Source of the DNA: Candidatus Levyibacteriota bacterium
Lineage (GTDB): Bacteria > Patescibacteriota > Microgenomatia > Levybacterales > UBA12049
Direction: 5' to 3'
DNA length: 42,163 nucleotides
Assembly (NCBI GenBank): GCA_016192645.1
Contig: JACPTT010000018.1
Span: forward strand, 1 to 42,163
Positions 23,135-30,507 of the stretch are shown piece by piece. Both the position numbers and the translations under genes were made by a program. Below the pieces are notes generated by a model. That model worked only from the letters and a program-made list of their open reading frames with translations. It was not told where the DNA came from and searched no databases. Position 1 is the stretch's first letter, and every line of letters begins with the position of its first letter.

Positions 23135-23154
23135 TGATTTAAATCATTAAAGCA
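23127..23154. repeat. Perfect 28-bp palindrome
   Basis: TGCTTTAATGATTT followed directly by its exact reverse complement, with no loop. It includes the stop codon of the surface protein gene and lies 13 nt before tsaE. The central GATTTAAATC matches the core of the palindrome at the aspartate kinase promoter (3877-3890). It may be a regulator site or a two-way terminator. Confidence 0.8.
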
Positions 23155-23167
23155 ACAATAGTCGAAA

Positions 23168-23662
23168 ATGAGAGAAGAAATATTTATTACAAGCAGTTAT
23201 GAAGAAACTCAAAAGATTGCACAAGAAATGACAAAGGGGTTGAACCCCTTTAGGGGTTCAACCCCTACTAAGGCACTGGTAATTGCCCTATATGGAGAAC
23301 TGGGAAGTGGAAAAACGACTTTTGTTCAAGGGTTGGCAAGAGGACTTGGGATAAAAAGAAGAATTATATCGCCAACGTTTATTATTGTACGTTCGTACAA
23401 AATCAAAAATCAAAAATCAAAAATCAAAATTACAGATCAAAGTTCAAAAATTTTTTACCATACCGACCTTTATAGGATACAATCAGTTAAAGACTTAGAA
23501 GGATTAGGACTAGGAGAAATAATAAATAATCAAAATAATATAGTTGTAATTGAGTGGGCGGAAAAAATAGCAGAGTTACTGCCAAAAAATAGAATGGATA
23601 TAGAATTTGAATATGTGGACGAGAATAGGAGAAAGATAACGATAAAAAGGTTGTCATCCTGA
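23168..23662 (+). CDS. tsaE: tRNA threonylcarbamoyladenosine biosynthesis ATPase TsaE
   Basis: P-loop ATPase that supports the TsaB-TsaD complex in making t6A at position 37 of ANN-decoding tRNAs. Walker A is LYGELGSGKTTF, then SPTFIIVRSY, YHTDLYRI and VVIEWAEK. Two insertions disturb the usual sequence: a palindromic insert encoding LNPFRGSTP before the first strand (23235-23266), and a 7-nt repeat tract encoding KIKNQKSKIKITDQSSK between the SPTF and HTDLYR motifs (23399-23450). The frame is kept through both. It heads the tsaE-tsaC-tsaB operon. Confidence 0.93.
   Translation: MREEIFITSSYEETQKIAQEMTKGLNPFRGSTPTKALVIALYGELGSGKTTFVQGLARGLGIKRRIISPTFIIVRSYKIKNQKSKIKITDQSSKIFYHTDLYRIQSVKDLEGLGLGEIINNQNNIVVIEWAEKIAELLPKNRMDIEFEYVDENRRKITIKRLSS
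23235..23266 (+). repeat. Palindromic insertion inside tsaE
   Basis: AGGGGTTGAACCCCT (23235-23249), TT, then its exact reverse complement AGGGGTTCAACCCCT (23252-23266). Each half is itself nearly palindromic. It adds about ten residues to TsaE in frame. The AGGGGTT/AACCCCT core also occurs in the terminators at 4003 and 9514. Confidence 0.85.
23399..23430 (+). repeat. Heptanucleotide tandem repeat inside tsaE
   Basis: Four copies of AAAATCA plus a partial copy, fading into related units up to about 23450. It encodes a Lys/Ile/Gln/Ser-rich insert in an otherwise conserved region. Confidence 0.9.
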
Positions 23663-23675
23663 CAAAAAGAAGATT

Positions 23676-24272
23676 ATGCAGCAAGATATTGAAAAAGCCA
23701 TTAAAGTTTTTAAAAATGGTGGGATTGTAATCTTTCCAACGGACACCGCTTTTGGCATCGGGTGCAGGATGGATGACGAAAGAGCTGTTAAGCGATTATT
23801 CGAGGTTCGGAAAAGACCAAAAAAGCAGGCAGTTTCAGTTCTTGTTCATACTATTGATATGGCTCAGGAGTATTTACAGCCTATTCCCCAGGAAGTTTTT
23901 GATAAACTCATTAGTCAATATTGGCCTGGAGCTCTTACTATTATTCTTTCGTGTAAAACCGAGAAAGTCCCAAGTCTTGTTAGAGGTGGAGAAAACAGGT
24001 TGGGCGTTCGAATTCCCAATCACCCTGTTATTTTAGAAATCATCCGTGAGGTTGGAGTTCCAATCCTGGGGCCGTCGGCGAACTTCCATGGTAAAGAAAC
24101 CCCCTATGTGTTTTCGGATCTTGATCCAAGGCTTATAGAGCTTGTTGATTTTGTAATTTCGGGAGAAACGAGTTTGATTAGACAACCGTCAACGGTGATT
24201 GACTGTTCAGTTTCGCTTTGGAAAATAGTACGGCAGGGCGCTGTCAAATTAAAAATTAAAAGTGAAAAATGA
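23676..24272 (+). CDS. tsaC: Threonylcarbamoyl-AMP synthase, YrdC/Sua5 domain
   Basis: Makes threonylcarbamoyl-AMP from threonine, bicarbonate and ATP, the first step of t6A synthesis. YrdC-domain motifs are present: GGIVIFPTDTAFGIGC, EVRKRPKKQAVSVLV, YWPGALTIIL, RIPNHPVILEI, GPSANFHGKETPY, PSTVIDC and RQGAVKL. At 198 residues it is the short form without the Sua5 C-terminal domain. It follows tsaE by 13 nt and overlaps tsaB by ATGA. Its 3' end and the tsaB start lie in an A-rich 7-nt repeat tract, so its last residues (KLKIKSEK) are repeat-encoded. Confidence 0.93.
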   Translation: MQQDIEKAIKVFKNGGIVIFPTDTAFGIGCRMDDERAVKRLFEVRKRPKKQAVSVLVHTIDMAQEYLQPIPQEVFDKLISQYWPGALTIILSCKTEKVPSLVRGGENRLGVRIPNHPVILEIIREVGVPILGPSANFHGKETPYVFSDLDPRLIELVDFVISGETSLIRQPSTVIDCSVSLWKIVRQGAVKLKIKSEK

Positions 24273-24280
24273 AAAATTAC
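24246..24280 (+). repeat. Heptanucleotide tract forming the tsaC-tsaB junction
   Basis: AAATTAA, AAATTAA, AAGTGAA, AAATGAA, AAATTAC in strict 7-nt register. The fourth unit supplies the overlapping ATGA that serves as tsaC stop and tsaB start. Confidence 0.7.
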
Positions 24281-24610
24281 AAAGAAAAAACAAAAAATAT
24301 TACTTTAATTATAGATACTGCAAGCAGTGAAAAGGTTATTGTTGAGTTAAAGATTAATAATCGAAGGTATAAAGCACAGCGAAAGATTGATCAGAGAAAG
24401 GCTCAGGCAGTTTTACCAATAATCAAGACCATTTTGGAAAAACATAAAATTTCGCTTTCGGATATTCAAAATATTAAAGTGAATCAGGGGCCGGGTTCAT
24501 TTACGGGTTTAAGGGTTGGGATTTCGGTTGCAAATGCGCTTTCGTTTGCCCTAAAGATTCCGTTTAACAAGAAAAAAGTAGGAGAGTTTGTCCAAGCTTT
24601 ATATGAATGA
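24269..24610 (+). CDS. tsaB: TsaB, N-terminal half only
   Basis: Partner of TsaD in the t6A-synthesising complex. The 113 residues cover only the first actin-like lobe: LIIDTASSEKVIVEL, QAVLPIIKTILEKHKI and NQGPGSFTGLRVGISVANAL. Bacterial TsaB is usually about 220-230 residues, and no remnant of the second lobe follows; the next gene starts 12 nt later. The retained lobe carries the surface that dimerises with TsaD, so a minimal scaffold is plausible. It begins with ATGA overlapping tsaC. tsaD is not in the window. Confidence 0.85.
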   Translation: MKNYKEKTKNITLIIDTASSEKVIVELKINNRRYKAQRKIDQRKAQAVLPIIKTILEKHKISLSDIQNIKVNQGPGSFTGLRVGISVANALSFALKIPFNKKKVGEFVQALYE

Positions 24611-24616
24611 TATACT
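24608..24616 (+). promoter_or_regulatory. Extended -10 promoter over the tsaB stop
   Basis: TGATATACT fits TGn plus TATAcT; its TGA is the tsaB stop codon. It ends 6 nt before the ATG of the CAP-domain gene, which has no Shine-Dalgarno. Confidence 0.55.
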
Positions 24617-24622
24617 GGTTGT

Positions 24623-25453
24623 ATGAGGGAATTTTTTCATCACCTTTTTGTGCCGCGTGAGTCAAACAACCATCGCGCGAAATTACTTTCGCACCAGTTC
24701 CTTCTTTTTATTGTTTTTCTTCTTTTTGTTGGACAGTTCTTTCTTCCGGTTATTAAAGCAAACTTTTCTGACGTGTTGGGAGTTTCAACAAATATCTCAC
24801 CACAAGCGCTTCTTATGCTGGTTAATCAAAAAAGGCAAGAACAAAAACTGATACCCTTAACTTTAGACAAACAATTATCTTTGGCGGCAGGCAGCAAAGC
24901 TAGCGATATGTTTGCCAAAAATTACTGGGCGCATAATGCTCCGGATGGCATAACACCTTGGTCTTTTGTCAAAGAATCAGAATACGATTATGTATATGCG
25001 GGAGAGAATTTGGCGAGGGGCTTTACAAAGTCAGAAGAGATCGTAGATGCCTGGATGCAAAGCACAACCCATCGGGATAACCTGCTTTCGCAAAACTATG
25101 AAAATGTTGGATTTTACGCTGCACAGGGAAGGTTGCTGGGAGAAGAGACCACTTTGGTGGTTGCGATGTTTGGCAGTAAGAATATAAATCCGCTCGCAAA
25201 GAGCAGTGCGGTTCCAAGCGGCGAGGTTTTTGCCGTATCTTTAGAAAGAAAGCCTCTTATAAATAGTTTTTCCTTTGCACGTTCAACAGGCGTTGCGATA
25301 CTCTTGCTTTTTATCGTTATTCTTGTTTTAGATCTAATTATTGTTACACGCAGAAAAATTGTGCGTTTGGTTGGGCACAATATCGATCACATCCTTCTTT
25401 TGGGAATTGTTTTGATATTCGCAGTGCTATTTAGTAAAGGAGTTATACTGTGA
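24623..25453 (+). CDS. CAP/SCP-domain (YkwD-like) membrane protein
   Basis: 276 residues with an N-terminal membrane helix (about 25-47), a CAP domain outside the membrane (about 60-195) and two C-terminal helices (about 219-240 and 250-272). CAP signature residues are present: AHNAPDG (His), YAGENLA (Glu) and THRDNLLSQNYENVGF (His). Bacterial CAP proteins of this type are secreted, but biochemical functions are mostly unknown. It overlaps the next gene by 4 nt (GTGA). The promoter over the tsaB stop may uncouple it from the t6A genes. Confidence 0.85.
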   Translation: MREFFHHLFVPRESNNHRAKLLSHQFLLFIVFLLFVGQFFLPVIKANFSDVLGVSTNISPQALLMLVNQKRQEQKLIPLTLDKQLSLAAGSKASDMFAKNYWAHNAPDGITPWSFVKESEYDYVYAGENLARGFTKSEEIVDAWMQSTTHRDNLLSQNYENVGFYAAQGRLLGEETTLVVAMFGSKNINPLAKSSAVPSGEVFAVSLERKPLINSFSFARSTGVAILLLFIVILVLDLIIVTRRKIVRLVGHNIDHILLLGIVLIFAVLFSKGVIL

Positions 25454-25713
25454 TTACAAATAGCATTAAAAAACATACCGGCTATTATTTTTCTTTAATT
25501 ATAATCCTTGCTTTAGGAATTTTTCTTTCTCTTCAAACATCAGGTGATAGGCAACTTCAAATGCTAATAATGGTGATGACGGTTTTTTTCTATGTCGCCT
25601 GGGGTATTTTGCATCATCTATTAGAACATGACTTAAATATAAAAATTGTGATAGAATATGTGCTTATAGGGAGCCTGGCGATGAGCATTGTTCTATTTCT
25701 TGTCAGGGGATAA
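25450..25713 (+). CDS. Small three-helix membrane protein
   Basis: 87 residues starting at GTG in GTGA overlap with the CAP gene. Three hydrophobic segments are visible (SLIIILALGIFLSL; MLIMVMTVFFYVAWGILHHL; VLIGSLAMSIVLFLV), with a His-His pair at the end of the second. It is translationally coupled to the CAP-domain membrane protein. Family not recognised. Confidence 0.6.
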   Translation: MITNSIKKHTGYYFSLIIILALGIFLSLQTSGDRQLQMLIMVMTVFFYVAWGILHHLLEHDLNIKIVIEYVLIGSLAMSIVLFLVRG

Positions 25714-25715
25714 TT

Positions 25716-26453
25716 ATGAAGGGAGTAATTCTAGCAGGAGGATTAGCAACGAGACTTCGACCTTTAACCTGGGTTACCAACAAACATCTTTTGCCTATCT
25801 ATAACAAGCCGATGATCTTTTACCCGCTTGAGAGCATGGCTAAGGCCGGTATCAGAGAGGTTTTGCTCCTAAGCTCCCCCGACCATAGCGGGGATTTTGC
25901 TAATTTGCTCAAATCCGGAGAAGAGTTTGGTTTAAACATCTACTATGGTGTTCAGGAGAATCCAAAAGGAGGAATAGCCAATGGAATTTCCTATGCAAAA
26001 GAATTCGCAGAAAACAAGCGTATAGTCGTTATTCTGGGAGATAATATTTTTAATACGGACTTGAAGAAAGCGATGGATAAGTTTAGTCGAAGGGAGCGCG
26101 GGGCTATTGTTTATGGTGTGAAGATGGCAACAGATTCAAAGCAATATGGGGTTATTGAGGTGGATGAAGATGGAAAAGTTTTGTCAATTGAAGAAAAACC
26201 AGAACACCCAAAATCGGATATTGCCCAAACAGGTGTTTATTTATACGATGAGCGGGTTTTTGCTTTTATAAAGCAGTTAAAGCCTTCCCCAAGAGGAGAG
26301 CTTGAAGTGACCGATCTTAATAATCTTTATCTAAGAGAAGGTACACTACAGTGTGAGCTTTTGGATTGGTGGATTGACGCGGGGACCTCATTTGATGAAC
26401 TTTTGCGGGCAAATAACTTGGTTTGCGAAAAAGTAAAAAAAGGAGAATTGTAA
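25716..26453 (+). CDS. rmlA: Glucose-1-phosphate thymidylyltransferase
   Basis: Joins glucose 1-phosphate and dTTP to dTDP-glucose, the first step of dTDP-L-rhamnose synthesis. The nucleotide-binding signature is GVILAGGLATRLRPLT, followed by NKHLLPIYNKPMIFYPLE, ILGDNIF, YGVIEVDE, EEKPEHPKS and WWIDAGT. At 245 residues it is the short form without the C-terminal extension of E. coli RmlA (about 290). The ATG follows AGGGGA by a few nt and comes 2 nt after the preceding gene. The next gene overlaps its stop codon by 1 nt. It is the head of a nine-gene sugar-nucleotide block. Confidence 0.88.
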   Translation: MKGVILAGGLATRLRPLTWVTNKHLLPIYNKPMIFYPLESMAKAGIREVLLLSSPDHSGDFANLLKSGEEFGLNIYYGVQENPKGGIANGISYAKEFAENKRIVVILGDNIFNTDLKKAMDKFSRRERGAIVYGVKMATDSKQYGVIEVDEDGKVLSIEEKPEHPKSDIAQTGVYLYDERVFAFIKQLKPSPRGELEVTDLNNLYLREGTLQCELLDWWIDAGTSFDELLRANNLVCEKVKKGEL

Positions 26454-26884
26454 TGGGTATTGGAAAAGTTGAGGATGCAAAGAAAGTTCTAACTTTTGAT
26501 CTGGCAGGCAAAGAGAATGGTTCACTTACTGAACTTTATAAAGATGGCGAAAAGACAGTAGTATATCTCACAGCTACAAAACCAGGAGGGTTCAAAGGTT
26601 ATCACCTCCATCGAGTGAGAGCCACAAGATATACTTGCATGAGAGGCAAGGTGAAAATAATCTTATACAGACCAGGCGATTCCTCCTCAAGAGAAGAACA
26701 CATATTAGATGCTCAACGCCCTCAGCGATTATTTATTCCGAATGATATTGCAACAGGACTTCAAAATATAGGAGAGGAAGAAGTCTGGCTCATCAACTAT
26801 CCAGATCCCCCTTACGATCCGAACCTCAAAGACGAGCAGGTGGAGTATACCCTGGAAGAACTCGAAAAAGGAGTGGTGAAATGA
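26453..26884 (+). CDS. Cupin protein, RmlC or sugar-isomerase-like
   Basis: 143 residues; the ATG at 26453 is preceded by AAAGGAG with good spacing and overlaps the rmlA stop by 1 nt. A single cupin barrel is visible: GFKGYHLHRVRATRYTCM (metal-binding His region), RGKVKIILY and PNDIATGLQNIGEEEVWLINY. The position between rmlA and rmlB suits dTDP-4-keto-6-deoxyglucose 3,5-epimerase (RmlC), but the sequence is shorter than RmlC (about 180) and looks as much like the WxcM/FdtA ketoisomerase cupins. It is probably the epimerase step of this pathway; the exact reaction is not certain. Confidence 0.7.
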   Translation: MGIGKVEDAKKVLTFDLAGKENGSLTELYKDGEKTVVYLTATKPGGFKGYHLHRVRATRYTCMRGKVKIILYRPGDSSSREEHILDAQRPQRLFIPNDIATGLQNIGEEEVWLINYPDPPYDPNLKDEQVEYTLEELEKGVVK

Positions 26885-27354
26885 TTCAGTGTAGGTTTGA
26901 AAATGGCAGGCAAGCAAATCTTCGACATGTAACAGTAAAGGCTCTCACGGTAGGTGATAATAATAAAGTTTTACTGGTAAAGCGAGCATTAAATCTCCTA
27001 AGAGGAGGTAAATATGATCTGCCGGGAGGATTTTTAGAGAGAGATGAGGATACTCAAGGGTGTGCCCTTAGGGAATTATTTGAAGAAACAGGGATAAGAG
27101 GAGAGATTTTATTTCTTTTTAGAATAAACGATTCTCCTAAGAGACCCAATGAGGATAGACAAAATGTTGATTTTATTTATGTAGTTAAACCTCTCAGTGG
27201 CGAGATAAAAAAAGACCCTGAGACTCTAAGCGTTTCTTGGGTTTCGCCAGATAATTTGCCTCCCGAAGCGGAATTTGCTTTTGATCATAAGGATTCAATC
27301 CTTCGATACCTTTCATATTTAGAAAAACCATTTCCATTGCCAATTTTAGGTTAA
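26881..27354 (+). CDS. Nudix hydrolase
   Basis: 157 residues with a complete Nudix box, GGFLERDEDTQGCALREL followed by FEETGI, which binds Mg2+ and cleaves nucleoside diphosphates linked to another group. It starts in ATGA overlap with the cupin gene and ends 5 nt before rmlB, so it is embedded in the sugar-nucleotide operon. A role in trimming a dTDP- or GDP-sugar or clearing damaged precursors is plausible, but the substrate cannot be read from sequence. Confidence 0.85.
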   Translation: MIQCRFENGRQANLRHVTVKALTVGDNNKVLLVKRALNLLRGGKYDLPGGFLERDEDTQGCALRELFEETGIRGEILFLFRINDSPKRPNEDRQNVDFIYVVKPLSGEIKKDPETLSVSWVSPDNLPPEAEFAFDHKDSILRYLSYLEKPFPLPILG

Positions 27355-27359
27355 AAAAT

Positions 27360-28349
27360 ATGAAACTTTTAGTGACTGGCGGAGCGGGATTTATTGGATC
27401 TAATTTTATTCTTTATTGGATGAAGCGCTATCCAAATGACCAGATTGTTAATTTGGATAAGCTAACCTATGCGGGAAACTTAGAAAACCTTAGAAAGGTT
27501 GAAAAAAATCCTAGCTACAAATTTATCCAGGGAGACATATGCAATCCCAAAGTTGTTGAACAAGCAATTCAAGGCATTGAAGTTGTGGTTCATTTTGCTG
27601 CGGAAAGCCACGTGGATCGCTCAATAATGGAGCCTGCGCCTTTTGTTATGACCAATGTGGTAGGTACCCAAATTCTTTTGGACGCCGCACTAAAACATAA
27701 AATAAAGCGATTTCACCATGTTTCAACAGACGAGGTTTACGGGAGTCTTAGCCTTGAAGAGGCAAAAAAATTTGATGAAGAGACAAAATATAATCCAAGA
27801 AGTCCTTATGCGGCAAGCAAGGCTGCCTCAGATCATTTGGTTCGTGCCTATTTTATAACCTATGGTTTGCCAATCACAATTACCAATTGCTCAAATAATT
27901 TTGGTCCTTACCAATTTCCTGAAAAACTAATTCCGCTTGCAATTACAAACCTTTTGGAAAATAAAAAAGTGCCGGTCTATGGGGACGGCCTTTATGTTCG
28001 TGATTGGTTGTATGTTGAGGATCACTGCCGAGCAATTGAGGTGGTTCTTCAAAAAGGGAAAGCAGGAGAGACATACTGCGTTGGCGGCGTAACTGCGGAT
28101 ATCAATAATCTCGAAGTGGTTAAAAAGATCTTTAAGATTTTAGGGAAAAGCGAGGACATGGTTGAGTTTGTTAAGGATCGTCCAGGGCATGATAGAAAGT
28201 ACGCAATTGACTGGTCAAAGATAAAAAGAGAATTAGGTTGGCAGCCCGAACATAGTTTTGATGAATGGCTTGCGGAGACGGTTGAATGGTATAAAAGGAA
28301 TAAAAATTGGTGGGAGAGAGTAAAAAGCGGAAAATATGGAAAATTATGA
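27360..28349 (+). CDS. rmlB: dTDP-glucose 4,6-dehydratase
   Basis: NAD+-dependent short-chain dehydrogenase family enzyme converting dTDP-glucose to dTDP-4-keto-6-deoxyglucose. Rossmann motif TGGAGFIGSNF, HFAAESHVDRSI, STDEVYGSL with the catalytic Asp-Glu pair, and YAASKAASDHLVRAY (Tyr-x3-Lys), then NCSNNFGPYQFPEKLIP. The 329 residues are typical. The stop overlaps the rmlD start by ATGA. Confidence 0.94.
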   Translation: MKLLVTGGAGFIGSNFILYWMKRYPNDQIVNLDKLTYAGNLENLRKVEKNPSYKFIQGDICNPKVVEQAIQGIEVVVHFAAESHVDRSIMEPAPFVMTNVVGTQILLDAALKHKIKRFHHVSTDEVYGSLSLEEAKKFDEETKYNPRSPYAASKAASDHLVRAYFITYGLPITITNCSNNFGPYQFPEKLIPLAITNLLENKKVPVYGDGLYVRDWLYVEDHCRAIEVVLQKGKAGETYCVGGVTADINNLEVVKKIFKILGKSEDMVEFVKDRPGHDRKYAIDWSKIKRELGWQPEHSFDEWLAETVEWYKRNKNWWERVKSGKYGKL

Positions 28350-29212
28350 AGATTTTAGGAACAGGATTATCAGGGCTTGTAGGATCTCGAATTATAGAGC
28401 TTCTTAAAGAGAGACATGAGTTTGATTCTTCAGAGGTTGACATAACAGATAGAGACAAGATCACTGAGAAGATTAAAACATCAAATGCTTCAATAGTTCT
28501 TCATTTGGCCGCAAAAACAGACGTTGATGGTTGCGAGATCGATAAAGACTCAAAAGAACAAGGAGAAGCTTGGAGAGTTAATGTTTTGGGAACCAAAAAT
28601 GTGGCACTTGCCTGTTCAATAAGCAATAAAAAACTTATCTATATTTCAACAGATTTTGTTTTTGATGGAGAAAATTCGCTAGCTGATGGGTATAAAGAGG
28701 AAGATCGGCCGAATCCTATTAATTGGTACGGTCAGACAAAATATGGAGGAGAGAAAATTGTTCAAAACTCAAATTTGCCTTGGTTGATAGTTCGAATCGC
28801 CTATCCCTATCGCGCAAATTTTGCAAAGGGTGATTTTGCAAGAGGTATTATTGCAAAACTCAAAAGGGCAGAAAAGATCAGCGCAATTACCGATCATATT
28901 ATGACACCAACTTTTATTGACGATATTGCATACGCTTTAGATATAATTATTCAAAGAAATGTAACTGGAATTTTTCATCTTGTTGGCAGCCAATTTATCT
29001 CCCCATTTGAAGCCGCAGTTTTAATTTCAAACATTTTTAATTTTGATAAAAATCTTATTCAAAAAACAACGCGCGGTAAGTATTTTAAAGATAGGGCGCA
29101 AAGACCCTTTCGGCTCGCGCTTAAAAATGATAAAATACAACAATTGGATATTAAAATGAGAACTTTTGAAGAAGGGTTGGACGAGATAAAAAAACAAATG
29201 GAAAGCCTATGA
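28346..29212 (+). CDS. rmlD: dTDP-4-dehydrorhamnose reductase-like
   Basis: NAD(P)H-dependent reductase for the last step to dTDP-L-rhamnose. 288 residues from the ATG at 28346 (ATGA with rmlB): MKILGTGLSGLVGSRI, VLHLAAKTDVDGCE, YISTDFVFDGE and the YGQTKYGGE catalytic Tyr-x3-Lys, then TPTFIDDIAYAL. The glycine motif GTGLSGLVG departs slightly from the GxxGxxG of classical RmlD, so a related sugar-nucleotide reductase is possible, but operon position supports RmlD. Confidence 0.8.
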   Translation: MKILGTGLSGLVGSRIIELLKERHEFDSSEVDITDRDKITEKIKTSNASIVLHLAAKTDVDGCEIDKDSKEQGEAWRVNVLGTKNVALACSISNKKLIYISTDFVFDGENSLADGYKEEDRPNPINWYGQTKYGGEKIVQNSNLPWLIVRIAYPYRANFAKGDFARGIIAKLKRAEKISAITDHIMTPTFIDDIAYALDIIIQRNVTGIFHLVGSQFISPFEAAVLISNIFNFDKNLIQKTTRGKYFKDRAQRPFRLALKNDKIQQLDIKMRTFEEGLDEIKKQMESL

Positions 29213-30498
29213 CCATCACTTTTATAGGACATGGGTACGTTGGACTTGTGACTGCTTCTGTTTTTGCCGAACTTGGCAACGCAGTGTGGGTAATAGGGCA
29301 TACCAAAGAAAAAATTAAGAACCTACAAAAAGGAATAATCCCTATTTATGAGCCTGGACTTGAAGAGATCGTAAGACGAAATCTAAAGGCAAAAAGGCTC
29401 CGCTTTACCTTGGATTATCATGAGGCAATTCCGCAGTCGCAGGCAGTCTTTATAGCGGTTGGGACTCCTCCAAAAGAAAATGGCGAAGCTAACTTATCTG
29501 TTGTTTTTGAAGTGGCAGAGAAGATTGGGAAACATTTAGATGGATATAGCGTAGTTGTGACGAAAAGTACGGTTCCGGTTGGAACAAATAAAAAAATAAA
29601 AGCGGCTATAGAAAAAGTGAAGCCACAAAAAACTACGTTTGACGTGGCTTCGGTTCCTGAATTTTTACGAGAAGGACAAGCAATTTCAGACACACTGCGT
29701 CCCGATCGAATCGTAATCGGAACGGATTCAAAGCAGGCGCAAGAATTGCTAATGGAACTGCATAAGCCAATTGACGGAACGTTTGTTTTAACAAATGTTG
29801 AAACAGCAGAAATGATAAAGTATGCGGCAAATGCGTTTTTGGCAACCAAGATTTCTTTTGCAAATGCGATTGCTAAGCTTTCCGAGCTTGCAGGAGCAGA
29901 CGGGTTAAAAGCTTTAGAGGCTGTCGGTCTTGATAAGAGAGTAGGAAGCGAATTTCTTTCTCCGGGCGCTGGTTATGGCGGTAGCTGTTTCCCAAAAGAC
30001 GTAAAGGCCCTAATTGCAATTGCCAAACAATACGGATATGAATTTACTCTTCTAAAAGATGTTGAGAAGGTAAATCAAGATGCAATGCGAGAAATTGTTC
30101 AGAAGGCAAAAAAACTTCTCGGCAATGTATCTGGTAAAAAGGTTGGAGTTTTGGGTTTATCATTTAAGCCTGACACTGACGACATGCGCGACGCTCCTTC
30201 AATTACAGTGATCGAAAAACTTCAGAGAGAAGGAGCAATAATTAGAGCGTACGATCCGGTAGCGGCGGAAAATGCAAAAAAGATTCTTAAAAAAGTTGTT
30301 TTTTGTGCTAATCCTTATGAAGTTGCGAAAGATGCGGACATACTTATAGTTATGACAGAATGGAATGAGTTTCAACAGCTTGATTTGCAAAAAGTAAAAC
30401 AGATTATGAAGACAGCGATTATCCTTGACGGCAGAAATATATACGACCCCCAAAAGGTTAAAAAAGCAGGATTTGTATATCAGGGTGTAGGAAGGTAG
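29209..30498 (+). CDS. ugd: UDP-glucose 6-dehydrogenase
   Basis: Oxidises UDP-glucose twice to UDP-glucuronate with NAD+. N-terminal Rossmann GHGYVGLVTASVFAE, AVGTPPKENGEA and KSTVPVGTNKK; catalytic cysteine in GYGGSCFPKDVKAL; C-terminal UDP-binding domain GVLGLSFKPDTDDMRDAPS. The 429 residues are normal. The start overlaps rmlD by ATGA. It supplies UDP-glucuronate to the Uxs enzyme encoded three genes later. Confidence 0.93.
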   Translation: MTITFIGHGYVGLVTASVFAELGNAVWVIGHTKEKIKNLQKGIIPIYEPGLEEIVRRNLKAKRLRFTLDYHEAIPQSQAVFIAVGTPPKENGEANLSVVFEVAEKIGKHLDGYSVVVTKSTVPVGTNKKIKAAIEKVKPQKTTFDVASVPEFLREGQAISDTLRPDRIVIGTDSKQAQELLMELHKPIDGTFVLTNVETAEMIKYAANAFLATKISFANAIAKLSELAGADGLKALEAVGLDKRVGSEFLSPGAGYGGSCFPKDVKALIAIAKQYGYEFTLLKDVEKVNQDAMREIVQKAKKLLGNVSGKKVGVLGLSFKPDTDDMRDAPSITVIEKLQREGAIIRAYDPVAAENAKKILKKVVFCANPYEVAKDADILIVMTEWNEFQQLDLQKVKQIMKTAIILDGRNIYDPQKVKKAGFVYQGVGR

Positions 30499-30507
30499 TA
30501 ATGGCCT

